DNA of 64,000 nt. Source: Bog-473 sp963744225 (lineage in GTDB: Bacteria; Actinomycetota; Acidimicrobiia; Acidimicrobiales; RAAP-2). Location of the stretch: the NCBI GenBank assembly GCA_963744225.1, contig CAVUSV010000003.1, positions 558,001-622,000 of the forward strand. The letters are read 5' to 3'. The position numbers and the translations under genes are program-made. The notes under the pieces are model-generated. The model did no database searches, was not told the origin of the DNA, and worked only from the letters and a program-made list of their open reading frames with translations. Each line of letters begins with the position of its first letter. Positions within the stretch are counted from its first letter, which is position 1. This document shows, one piece after another, positions 57,741 through 64,000 of this stretch.

Positions 57741-57794
57741 GCGAAGCCGAAGGGCGCGCTCCTCGACAGGAGCCAGTGGGCTTCGGCACGAAAG
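57741..57794 (+). repeat. Array-flanking hairpin, right copy
   Basis: Outer GAAGCC/GGCTTC and inner GCTCCT, CGAC, AGGAGC. Ends CTTCGGCACGAA as in the left copy at 40,699-40,766. 57,639-57,954 has no gene; it holds this hairpin and S20. Confidence 0.7.
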
Positions 57795-57796
57795 TA

Positions 57797-57832
57797 TGCG
57801 CCCAGGCCCGGCGTACCGGGGGCACCCACGGA
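57797..57832 (-). repeat. Array site S20 (inverted)
   Basis: On the minus strand: GTGGGTGCCCCCGGTACGCC then GGGCCTGGGCGC. The only copy in the opposite orientation, so it marks the right limit of the array. Confidence 0.8.
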
Positions 57833-57954
57833 GTTCTGTTGGACATGGATGCATTTGCTTTGGACGGCGACGGTCCAAGGCTCATCCAACGTAGGACTGG
57901 GTGTAGCCTGCCCTCGACGTTCCGGCCAGGCGGTGGCCACGGGGAGGGCGCACG

Positions 57955-59166
57955 ATGGGACTCGGACGGGTGAAGCCGAAGGCTGGCGCAAGATTCCGAG
58001 GTACTCGACGCATGTTGGTGCTGGTTCTGCCGGCGTTGGCACTGGCGTTGAGCGCGTGCGACTGGCCTGAGTTCGGCCTCTACAACCACGGCAGTCGCGA
58101 TAGTGCGGATACCGGCATCAGCATGAGCAATGTGGCCAGCACCAAGCTCGATTGGACGGCCAACACCGTCGGCGCAGTGGACTCCTCGCCGGCGGAAAGC
58201 AACGGGGTTGTCTACGTCGGTTCCTACGACCACAAGGTCTACGCGCTGAACGCGACGACGGGCGCGACCATCTGGACAGCCACCACCGGCGGACCGGTGC
58301 AATCCTCGCCCACGGTAGCCAACGGCGTCGTCTACGTCGGCTCCGACGATGGGGACGTATACGCGCTGAACGCGACGACCGGAGCGACACTGTGGACGGC
58401 CAACACCGTCGGCGCGGTGGACTCCTCGCCGGTCGTCGCCGGCTCGGTTGTCTACGTCGGCTCCACCAGCAACAACTTCTACGCGCTGAACGCGTCGACC
58501 GGCGCAACCCTCTGGACGGCCATCGGTTCGGCGGGGCCCGACGCGGAGTTCTTCAGCACTCCTACGGTAGGCAACGGAATCGTCTACGTGCAGACCCTGG
58601 TGTTTTCCCCTATGACCCACGTCCTCGGTGGCAGCCTCTACGCGTTGAACGCGTCGACCGGCGCGAGGCTCTGGCTCGCGGGCGCTGGGGGGGTATCCCT
58701 GCCTTCAATCGCCAATGGGGTCGTCTACATCGCTGGCATCGACGGCACCCTGGGCAGCGCCTCCAGCGGCGTCGAAGCGCTGAACGCGTCGACCGGCGCA
58801 ACCCTCTGGACGGTCGCCACTGGCAGCGGGAACGGCGAAGGCACGCCGGCATCCTCACCGGCCGTCTCCCACGGGATCGTGTACGTCGGCTCCGGCGACG
58901 GCAGCATCTACGCGCTCAACGCGACGACGGGGGCGACCCTCTGGACGGCCGCGACCGGCAGTTTGGTGCAGTCCTCGCCCGCTGTCGCCAACGGGATCGT
59001 TTACGTCGGATCGGGCAACGACAAGGTCTACGCGCTGAACGCGACGACTGGGGCAAACCTCTGGACCGGCACCACAGGCGGTGCGGTGCAGTCGTCGCCT
59101 GCGGTCGCCAATGGGGTCATCTACGTTGGCTCCAACGACGACAAGGTCTACGCCTTCAAGCCCTAA
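57955..59166 (+). CDS. Lipoprotein with PQQ-like beta-propeller repeats
   Basis: 403 residues. The lipobox 'VLPALALALSAC' is nearly the same as in the array hydrolase. The mature part is eight or so repeats of about 40 residues with the consensus 'VANGVVYVGSDDKVYALNA' followed by TTGATLWT, as in PQQ/BamB-like propellers. No catalytic residues are visible, so a surface binding role is likely. The repeats are also near-identical at DNA level, so copy number may vary. ATG 57,955. Confidence 0.85.
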   Translation: MGLGRVKPKAGARFRGTRRMLVLVLPALALALSACDWPEFGLYNHGSRDSADTGISMSNVASTKLDWTANTVGAVDSSPAESNGVVYVGSYDHKVYALNATTGATIWTATTGGPVQSSPTVANGVVYVGSDDGDVYALNATTGATLWTANTVGAVDSSPVVAGSVVYVGSTSNNFYALNASTGATLWTAIGSAGPDAEFFSTPTVGNGIVYVQTLVFSPMTHVLGGSLYALNASTGARLWLAGAGGVSLPSIANGVVYIAGIDGTLGSASSGVEALNASTGATLWTVATGSGNGEGTPASSPAVSHGIVYVGSGDGSIYALNATTGATLWTAATGSLVQSSPAVANGIVYVGSGNDKVYALNATTGANLWTGTTGGAVQSSPAVANGVIYVGSNDDKVYAFKP

Positions 59167-59269
59167 GCGTCACCTCCCATGAACTCGGACGAATGCGAGG
59201 CGAGCCAGTCTGTCCTCGACCCTCCGCACTAGCCCATATGTGCCGAGGTGGGGCAGTCCTCCCCAGGCT

Positions 59270-59491
59270 TCAAGGCCGCCAACGATGGTCGCATGACGTG
59301 CATTGCCAGGCACCGGGAGAGTCCGCGACAAGGCATCCACCCGCCACGATCTGACCCTCGTCGATGAGTTTCGCGGCCTCGCCGGTGGGGAGGCCCCAGA
59401 GGATGTGGGTTCCTGGGCTACCGCATACAGGACAGACAGCGCGCTGCCCGGCCCATTCCTCCAACGCTTGGCCTTCCGACTTGTCAGGCAA
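59270..59491 (-). CDS. Zinc-ribbon protein downstream of the second recombinase
   Basis: 73 residues. 'VCPVCGSPGTHILWG' and 'WQCTSCDHRWRP' give a CxxC-CxxC zinc ribbon of a common uncharacterised bacterial type. The TTG start at 59,491 overlaps the recombinase stop, so the two are one transcription unit. Longer starts upstream are possible. Confidence 0.6.
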   Translation of the reverse strand: MPDKSEGQALEEWAGQRAVCPVCGSPGTHILWGLPTGEAAKLIDEGQIVAGGCLVADSPGAWQCTSCDHRWRP

Positions 59492-60410
59492 TGAGTCCAG
59501 CCAACGCGTAGGTGGGGTGCTTGTCCAAGCTGTGACGCGCCCTGTCGTACCGCCGCGTCGTCCTCGGGTCCGCATGCCCTGCAGCGTCCTGGACATCGCG
59601 CAGACTCGCTCCCGCGTCGAGGCTCAACGTAACGAAGGCATGTCGGAGGTCGTGGGGGTGGAGCGAGTCGGCCTTGTCCGGTACAGCCACCTGAGCCAGC
59701 CGCCTCAGTATTCTCCAGGCTTCAGAGCGGTGCCAGCGGCCCCCAGAGGCCGTGCAGAAAAGAGGACCCGACTCTCGACCATCAATGTACGAATCGACCG
59801 CCTCTGCCGTCCTGGGAGCCAGCGGGATGGTCGCTTTGCTTCCACCCTTCCGTGTGACAGTGAGTACCCGATGTCTGCGCTCGGTCCCCAAGTCAGTCAC
59901 GTCCGCATCCAGCGCCTCGGAGATACGAAGTCCGTTCAGCCCGAGTAGAAGGACGAGCGCATGGGACCTCGGGGAATCCTCTGCAGCCACGCGAACGAGC
60001 GCGGCAAGCTCCTCTCGATCCAGTCCGGTCGAGGTCGTGTCTCATCCGACCTTGGGACGCCTCACGCGGATGACCGGGTTCCGGTCGATGGCATCCTCCG
60101 CGTGGGCGTACCCGTCGAAACCCGACAGAGTGCTCAGACGGCGGGCCACGGTGGCGGGGCTCCTTTCCTCCACTTCGGCTAGCTGTCGGGCGTATGCGTC
60201 AACGTGGAGTCGCTGAACAGCCAGTGGATCGACGCCTAAATCGGCCAGGAATCTGAACCAGTCGGAGAGATCCCGGCGGTAAGCATCACGGGTCTGACCC
60301 GCGTAGCCGAGGAGGAAGGCTGCGGCCAATGGCTCAGCCCGGAGGTGGCCGGAAGGGACCGGCGGCAGAGTGGAAGTCGGGACAAGGTGTGTACTCACAA
60401 CCCCCAACAT
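59484..60410 (-). pseudogene. XerC-like tyrosine recombinase interrupted by an in-frame TGA
   Basis: 308 codons. The N-terminal SAM-like domain ('GYAGQTRDAYRRDLSDWFRFLADLGVDPL') ends at 'RVRRPKVG', where TGA (60,042-60,044) interrupts the same frame. After it the frame continues 'STGLDREELAALVRVAAED' into a full catalytic domain: Arg in 'LGLNGLRISEALDADV', HxLRH in 'HPHDLRHAFVT', and 'GHADPRTTRRYDR' with the nucleophile. No IntI-specific insert is present. Start ATG 60,410 (or GTG 60,398) lies on a dif-like palindrome. A point mutation, a sequencing error or a split protein are all possible. Confidence 0.8.
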
Positions 60411-60428
60411 AATGACGCTTATGTTGGG
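60403..60428. promoter_or_regulatory. dif-like perfect palindrome over the recombinase start
   Basis: Arms CCCAACATAA and TTATGTTGGG (10 bp, perfect) around TGACGC. The CATAA, six-base spacer, TTATG layout is that of XerC/XerD core sites such as dif. It overlaps ATG 60,410, so it may be a recombination core site, an autoregulatory operator, or both. Confidence 0.7.
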
Positions 60429-60481
60429 ATCCCGCGCTGGATATTCGGGCCTTACTGTCCCCAGAGCCAGTCGGTCAGAGT

Positions 60482-61227
60482 GTGAACCATGTGGACGGCC
60501 AAGAAGACGCGGTGGTGGGCGAATCTTGGTGGACACACAACCGCGGAGTCATTTCCGACTTCCGTTCCGAGAATCGCTTTAGCGAACTGCGGGAGGGGGG
60601 CAAGGTAGCCGCTGGCGCCGGGTTCGGGGGGGTTCTGGGGTGGATAGCCACTATGGCGTCCGTCACTGGTTCGGGCGCTCACTACAAAGTCTGGACCACT
60701 TGGTCGGTCCTTCTGGTGGCACTGAGCATGGCTGTATTTCTCGGCGGAATGTTCTGTTGGCGTTTTTTTCGTCCGCGTCGAGCGGCACCCCCAACCGTCA
60801 TCTACGACCAGCGAGGCGCGACGATCACCTACAACGCCGAACCACCTCATACTGGTGTCGCCAGCGCATCCACTACGGACACCATGACAGTCAGCACTGT
60901 GTTCCGTAGGGACCCGATTCAAGACCGGCATCGGAGCGCCCTGAGTCGAATCTCAAACCTGATCACGGAGGGACAGCGTCTCAGTTGGGCACCTATCGAG
61001 CGCCAGGAAAGGGACCACGGACCCTGGCAAGAAAGGTCTTCGACTTTCTCCACGACGCGCTTACGGATCCAATGCCCGCACAGTTGGTCGTTCAGATGGG
61101 AAGTCCCGAGGCGGGGCAACCACTCAGGGCCGGACTTGGAACGAGACTCGCGCGCCATCTTGACCAACTAATCCATATCAGGGATAACTTCGCCAACTTC
61201 ACAATCAAAGAGTCTTGGGAGCCGTAG
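60482..61227 (+). CDS. Hypothetical membrane protein (probable frameshift)
   Basis: About 247 residues. Two membrane helices ('GAGFGGVLGWIATMASV', 'WSVLLVALSMAVFLGGMFCW') after a 35-residue cytoplasmic start, then a soluble domain. Near 60,985 a change of frame gives the more natural 'LARKVFDFLHDALTDPMPAQLVVQM' and ends at 61,227; without it the frame ends at 61,171. Divergent from the second recombinase, 71 bp away. Family unknown. Confidence 0.5.
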
Positions 61228-61382
61228 TCAATGTCTGGGTCCGGTCCTTCGTCAATACGCGGGTCATACGCGCTGGTCACGTCGGCCCATTCCGCGATGT
61301 CAGGGTCGAAGTCGTCGTGCTCAGTGGCACCGGTAGTCAAAAGGTCGGATTCTTTGACGACGTAGTTGGGGTCGTAGGTCAT
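61092..61382 (-). CDS. Small acidic protein
   Basis: 96 residues. The first 58 ('MTYDPNYVVKESDLLTTG', then many Asp/Glu) look like a real acidic protein; the basic Trp-rich remainder overlaps the convergent gene and may not be functional. ATG 61,382 has GGTGGAGG upstream with 6-bp spacing. It follows the 45-residue gene below by 26 bp. Confidence 0.5.
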   Translation of the reverse strand: MTYDPNYVVKESDLLTTGATEHDDFDPDIAEWADVTSAYDPRIDEGPDPDIDYGSQDSLIVKLAKLSLIWISWSRWRASLVPSPALSGCPASGLPI

Positions 61383-61408
61383 GGAGCGCCTCCACCCGCT
61401 TCGGGTTC

Positions 61409-61546
61409 CTAATACTCGACGTTGTACTCGTCCAAAGTCGGCCAGCCTGGAGGAGCCAACCCCATCAACAAGTACGCGCCATCAATCTCGTCGTTCGTCA
61501 AGGGACGCGCGGCACCGTCGGCGATCAGAGTTCCTCTCGACACCAT
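61409..61546 (-). CDS. Very small protein (45 residues)
   Basis: Short frame with an excellent ribosome site (GGAGGAGG, 9 bp before ATG 61,546). It ends 'MGLAPPGWPTLDEYNVEY' and includes 'PLTNDEIDGAYLL', a plausible helix. With the acidic gene downstream it forms a two-gene unit near the island's right end. Function unknown. Confidence 0.5.
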   Translation of the reverse strand: MVSRGTLIADGAARPLTNDEIDGAYLLMGLAPPGWPTLDEYNVEY

Positions 61547-61702
61547 GACGGTGACCTCCTCCATCGAACGTGGCTTGCCACTGTGTTTCCGAAGTGGGTT
61601 CGCCGCAGGTCATTGGGCCACGAACCTTCGACTCCTCGGGATGGGTTTAAGCCACGATCCTAGCAATCAGTCATCCGAACAGAGCTACCCACGTATCGCA
61701 TC

Positions 61703-62197
61703 ATGGGGGCGTCCTGCTGTCGCGTGTACATCAACGCGAGTCGGGGGGGCGTTCGCAATCGCAAATCCCGAAATGAGCCGTCGGCGGTCAAACGCAACAA
61801 CGACACCGAGAGCAAGCGAGTACGTGGGGTGCTCAACAAGCCGGTAGTCGGCATGGCGGCGACGCCGGGAGGTGGTGGCTACTGGCTTGTCGCGACCGAT
61901 GGCGGAATCTTCGCCTTCGGCAATGCTCCCTTCTATGGCAGCACAGGCAGCATCAAGCTAAACAAGCCGGTCAATGGGATGGCGGCGACCCCGAACGGCC
62001 AGGGTTACTGGATGGTGGCGTCTGACGGTGGGATTTTCGATTACGGGAACGCGGCCTTCTATGGCTCGACTGGAAGCCTGCGACTCAACGCACCAATCGT
62101 GGGCATGGCGGCTACACCTAGTGGAAATGGCTACTGGCTGGTCGGCTCCGATGGAGGAATCTTCACTGAGAACGCCCCCTTCCTCGGAGCGGGCTAG
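61703..62197 (+). CDS. Beta-propeller repeat protein fragment
   Basis: 164 residues with two and a half repeats of about 42 residues, consensus 'GMAATPGGGGYWLVATDGG' then IFAFGNAPFYGSTG. This repeat is frequent in large secreted Acidimicrobiia/actinobacterial proteins. Here only a short piece exists, with no signal peptide, and the last repeat ends early. Probably a remnant or a fusion left by integration; the start is uncertain. Confidence 0.6.
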   Translation: MGASCCRVYINASRGGVRNRKSRNEPSAVKRNNDTESKRVRGVLNKPVVGMAATPGGGGYWLVATDGGIFAFGNAPFYGSTGSIKLNKPVNGMAATPNGQGYWMVASDGGIFDYGNAAFYGSTGSLRLNAPIVGMAATPSGNGYWLVGSDGGIFTENAPFLGAG

Positions 62198-62401
62198 GTC
62201 TGATTCTGGAGTTGACGATGGGAAATCAGGAGTCCTGAGTGTGGGCGTGCCTTGAACACCAGGGGATTACTTGTTTGGGCGCGGAGTGGGCGCGAAGGAA
62301 CGGTCTTCCCCGGTGATTCACGGTCACCCTCGGTCACCCGAGAACTTCAATAAGCTGCGTGAACGCGATTCCTGCAGGTCAGGAAGCTTCGTCCTCCCCT
62401 T

Positions 62402-62437
62402 CCGCTAGGTTGAGAGTTCGAGTCTCTCCCCCGGAGC
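62402..62437 (+). repeat. attR, copy of the tRNA-Asn 3' segment
   Basis: Exact 36-bp copy of 36,639-36,674. It lacks the 5' half of the tRNA, so it is not a tRNA gene. Right end of the island. Confidence 0.95.
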
Positions 62438-62439
62438 AT

Positions 62440-62700
62440 TTCTCCTCGTTTTTGCTGTTCAGCGATGGTGTGAGGGCGACCTCATCTTCAGCTTCACCCT
62501 CGTCATCCGCGCTCCGTGCGCGAAATGGTTGCGGACATTGGCCGAGCGGGATCAGGTTCGCGCCTTCGGTGTAGCGGTTGAGCTCTTGAGCGAGTTGCGA
62601 GGCGCGCTCGTCGGACGCGTGCTCGTAACGCACCACCATGGCAACGCGCACCCACATGAGGCCGGCTTGCCGGCGTGCGGTCTCCCACATGACCCACAAG
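62440..62700 (-). pseudogene. Integrase C-terminal relic beside attR
   Basis: In one minus-strand frame 'VAMVVRYEHASDERASQLAQELNRY' resembles the tyrosine-nucleophile end of an integrase (compare 'PLRYQHATKERDSFLAHA' in the island integrase), and the neighbouring frame reads 'MGHVGDRT'. It lies right of attR exactly as the island integrase lies right of attL, as expected for an older element in tandem. The remaining 62,701-63,043 holds only a tRNA T-arm-like hairpin (GGGGATTTGAACCCC, 62,911-62,925) that I cannot extend to a full tRNA. Confidence 0.45.
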
Positions 62701-63043
62701 TTGCTGGTACGAATCCTCCTCCTGGGGCCGCTAGACATCCCACTTGCACTTCACGTGACCTTCCCCGAAGTCCTGGGTTGATTGTGGCGCCACTCGTTTG
62801 CGCGTGGGAGTCCCCTGACCCACCCTCGGTCCGCACGTAGTCAGTTCCTGGTGATGCTCGGTGCCCTGTACGCCGTGAACTGTGCACATTGCTGGGCTGC
62901 TTTGTTATGCGGGGATTTGAACCCCTGTGCGCTGCCCTCGCGCTACCGGAGCCGTTCAAGGGCTTGGTTTCTGGCTTGGCCCCCAGAATGGGCTGGAACT
63001 CGCTCTACGTACTTACCTACCAACTTCACGCGCAATCGCTACG

Positions 63044-63521
63044 TCATGCCTCCTGTAGCTCGGTCGTCCAGTTGACCTGCTGAATCCGTGCATCGAGCTC
63101 GCGAGCTCGCCGAGCGACATCCGAGGCCTGCTGACGCAGGTCCTTCACGTCGAGGGCGCGCATGTACTTGAGCTCGGACCGGGTGGCCCGCATGAACCCG
63201 ACCTGGTGCTGGGCACCCGACGCCGCTTCGGCCGAAACCTTGAGCATCGAGTACCTCAGCCGGAGCACGTCTCGCTCGGCGAGCGCATCGGTGACGGTCC
63301 GACCGTCGGCCATAACGGTGTCCGAGTTGGTCCGGTTGATGATCACGGATCAGGACCTCGAGTTCGTCGAGCACGGCCGAGGCCGCCGCAACAAGGTCGC
63401 GTGCATCCTCGGGGGGCTTCTCGCCCTCCTGGTAGCGGGCACTGACCTGGATGCGCTGCTTGAGCTGCTCCAGGGTCCTGTTTCGATCGGCACGCAGCAG
63501 CAGTGCCTCTGCCAGCTTCAT
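63044..63521 (-). CDS. DIP1984-family protein (frameshift)
   Basis: 158 residues. 'MKLAEALLLRADRNRTLEQLKQRIQVSARYQEGEKPPED' and 'DALAERDVLRLRYSMLKVSAEAAS' are the signature of the DIP1984 family of helical, probably coiled-coil cytoplasmic proteins of unknown function. The frame changes near 63,350, at 'INRTNSDT'. It is found beside rtcB on the same strand. Confidence 0.8.
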
Positions 63522-63564
63522 CTTCTTCCTCCTTCGTTCAAAGTTCCTGTTTCGATCGGGGCTC

Positions 63565-64000
63565 TCACGTCCCCTTGAGGTTCACGACCTGGTGCAGCTC
63601 GTGGACGACCTCGACCAGGTCGGCCTGGTCGGCCATGACCTGGGCGATCGGCTTGTAGGCATCGGGGTGCTCGTCGACCAGCTGGTCGGCCATGGTGTCG
63701 TCCCATGCCCTGCCCGCCATGGCGCTTCGGAGCGACTCGGTGGTCAACTGGCGGAACGCCGCCTTGCGACCGAGCCGCCGACCGGCGCCGTGCGAGCTCG
63801 ACTCGTACGAAGCCTCGTTGCCCTTGCCACGCACGATGAACGACGACGCGCCCATCGAGCCCGGGATGACCCCCATGTCCGAGAGTCCGGCCCGGATGGC
63901 ACCCTTGCGGGTGATCCACACCTCCTCGCCCCGGTGGGTCTCCTTGACGGCGTAGTTGTGGTGGCAGTTGATGCGCTCGGTCTCGAGAGCGTGGGGCACC
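63565..64000 (-). CDS. rtcB: RNA-splicing ligase RtcB (N-terminal part outside window)
   Basis: Only the last 144 or so residues are present. 'INCHHNYAV' carries metal-binding His residues, 'VIPGSMGASSFIVRGKGN' the GTP-guanylylation loop and 'SSHGAGRRLGRKAAF' the signature with the catalytic-region His. RtcB joins 2',3'-cyclic phosphate RNA ends to 5'-OH ends in RNA repair. The visible part has no frame change. Confidence 0.92.
   Translation of the reverse strand, partial: VPHALETERINCHHNYAVKETHRGEEVWITRKGAIRAGLSDMGVIPGSMGASSFIVRGKGNEASYESSSHGAGRRLGRKAAFRQLTTESLRSAMAGRAWDDTMADQLVDEHPDAYKPIAQVMADQADLVEVVHELHQVVNLKGT

Larger units (their letters stand above)
40823..57832. other. Cassette array with repeated hairpin sites (integron-like)
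   Basis: 23 copies of a short imperfect hairpin with core WCGCCGG divide 17 kb into about 20 cassettes, nearly all holding one gene. 22 copies have the same orientation and the last is inverted. Genes face either way (about two thirds on the minus strand) but their stop codons lie in or close to a site, usually within 35 bp. No attC core (GTTRRRY) and no IntI-type recombinase were seen. I did not notice the repeat in the 36 kb of core sequence. An integron analogue using another recombinase is my reading. Confidence 0.75.

Noticed and set aside
59230..59265. A further array site near the zinc-ribbon gene
   Set aside because: It has GGGGCAG and CCCC segments but no CGCCGG core and no paired arms in the right order.
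60042..60044. TGA read through as a recoded codon (selenocysteine or stop read-through) in the second recombinase
   Set aside because: No SECIS-like stem was seen after it and recombinases need no selenocysteine; a point mutation or sequence error is simpler.
62402..62437. A functional tRNA-Asn copy at attR
   Set aside because: The 5' half of the cloverleaf is missing.
62905..62960. A second tRNA gene on the minus strand
   Set aside because: Only the T-arm-like hairpin is recognisable; no matching acceptor strand or anticodon arm can be drawn.

Overview
The window is high-GC DNA from an actinomycete-type bacterium. GTG/TTG starts are frequent, genes overlap by ATGA or GTGA, an F420-dependent oxidoreductase is present, HrcA sits under a CIRCE box, and the primary sigma factor is SigA-like. 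A member of class Acidimicrobiia or a neighbour would fit, but no rRNA is present to settle it. Many housekeeping genes (leuS, lepA, holA, uppS, glyS, dnaG and others) change frame once or more while staying conserved on both sides. Single-base indels in the sequence or assembly are the likeliest cause, so frameshifts here should not be read as gene death without other evidence.

Positions 1-36,600 are core chromosome: leuS; a minus-strand block (F420 oxidoreductase, PAC2 protein, phosphotransferase); a thioredoxin-TPR protein; a FolP2-like dihydropteroate synthase paralogue; holA; an AraC/VOC pair; rpsT; and a long co-directional run lepA-hrcA-dnaJ-rsmE-HIT-phoH-ybeY-corC-era. These are followed by a DinG-like helicase, an ArsR regulator, a hemerythrin, uppS-recO-hemW-glyS, a DrrAB-type ABC exporter divergent from a MarR regulator, ppdK, dnaG, rpoD and tRNA-Asn.

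Positions 36,639-62,437 are an integrated island of about 25.8 kb. The last 36 bp of tRNA-Asn recur exactly at 62,402-62,437 and give attL and attR. The left end holds a tyrosine integrase, an excisionase-like protein, a second small HTH protein, a zinc-finger protein, five 15-bp iterons and a long hairpin-rich non-coding stretch ending in a perfect 13-bp terminator stem.

The centre of the island (about 40,820-57,835) is the most unusual part. About 20 small cassettes, usually one gene each, are separated by a 25-40-nt imperfect hairpin with the core WCGCCGG. I count 23 copies, 22 in one orientation and the last inverted. Gene stop codons usually lie inside or within a few tens of bases of a copy. 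The outer arms vary in sequence but still pair in several copies. This resembles an integron cassette array, but the sites lack the attC signature and no IntI-type gene is visible. An IS30-family element has inserted exactly in the apical loop of one copy. Cassette products include an MTHFR-like enzyme, a SET-domain protein, a serpin-like protein, a HIRAN protein, an S24-like protein, a hydrolase-cyclase fusion, a secreted hydrolase and many unknowns. To the right lies a second XerC-like recombinase, broken by one in-frame TGA, with a dif-like palindrome over its start codon. It is the best local candidate for the enzyme that moves the cassettes, but this is inference.

Right of attR (62,438-64,000) are a relic of another integrase C-terminus, which suggests an older tandem integration, then a DIP1984-family gene and the C-terminal part of rtcB.
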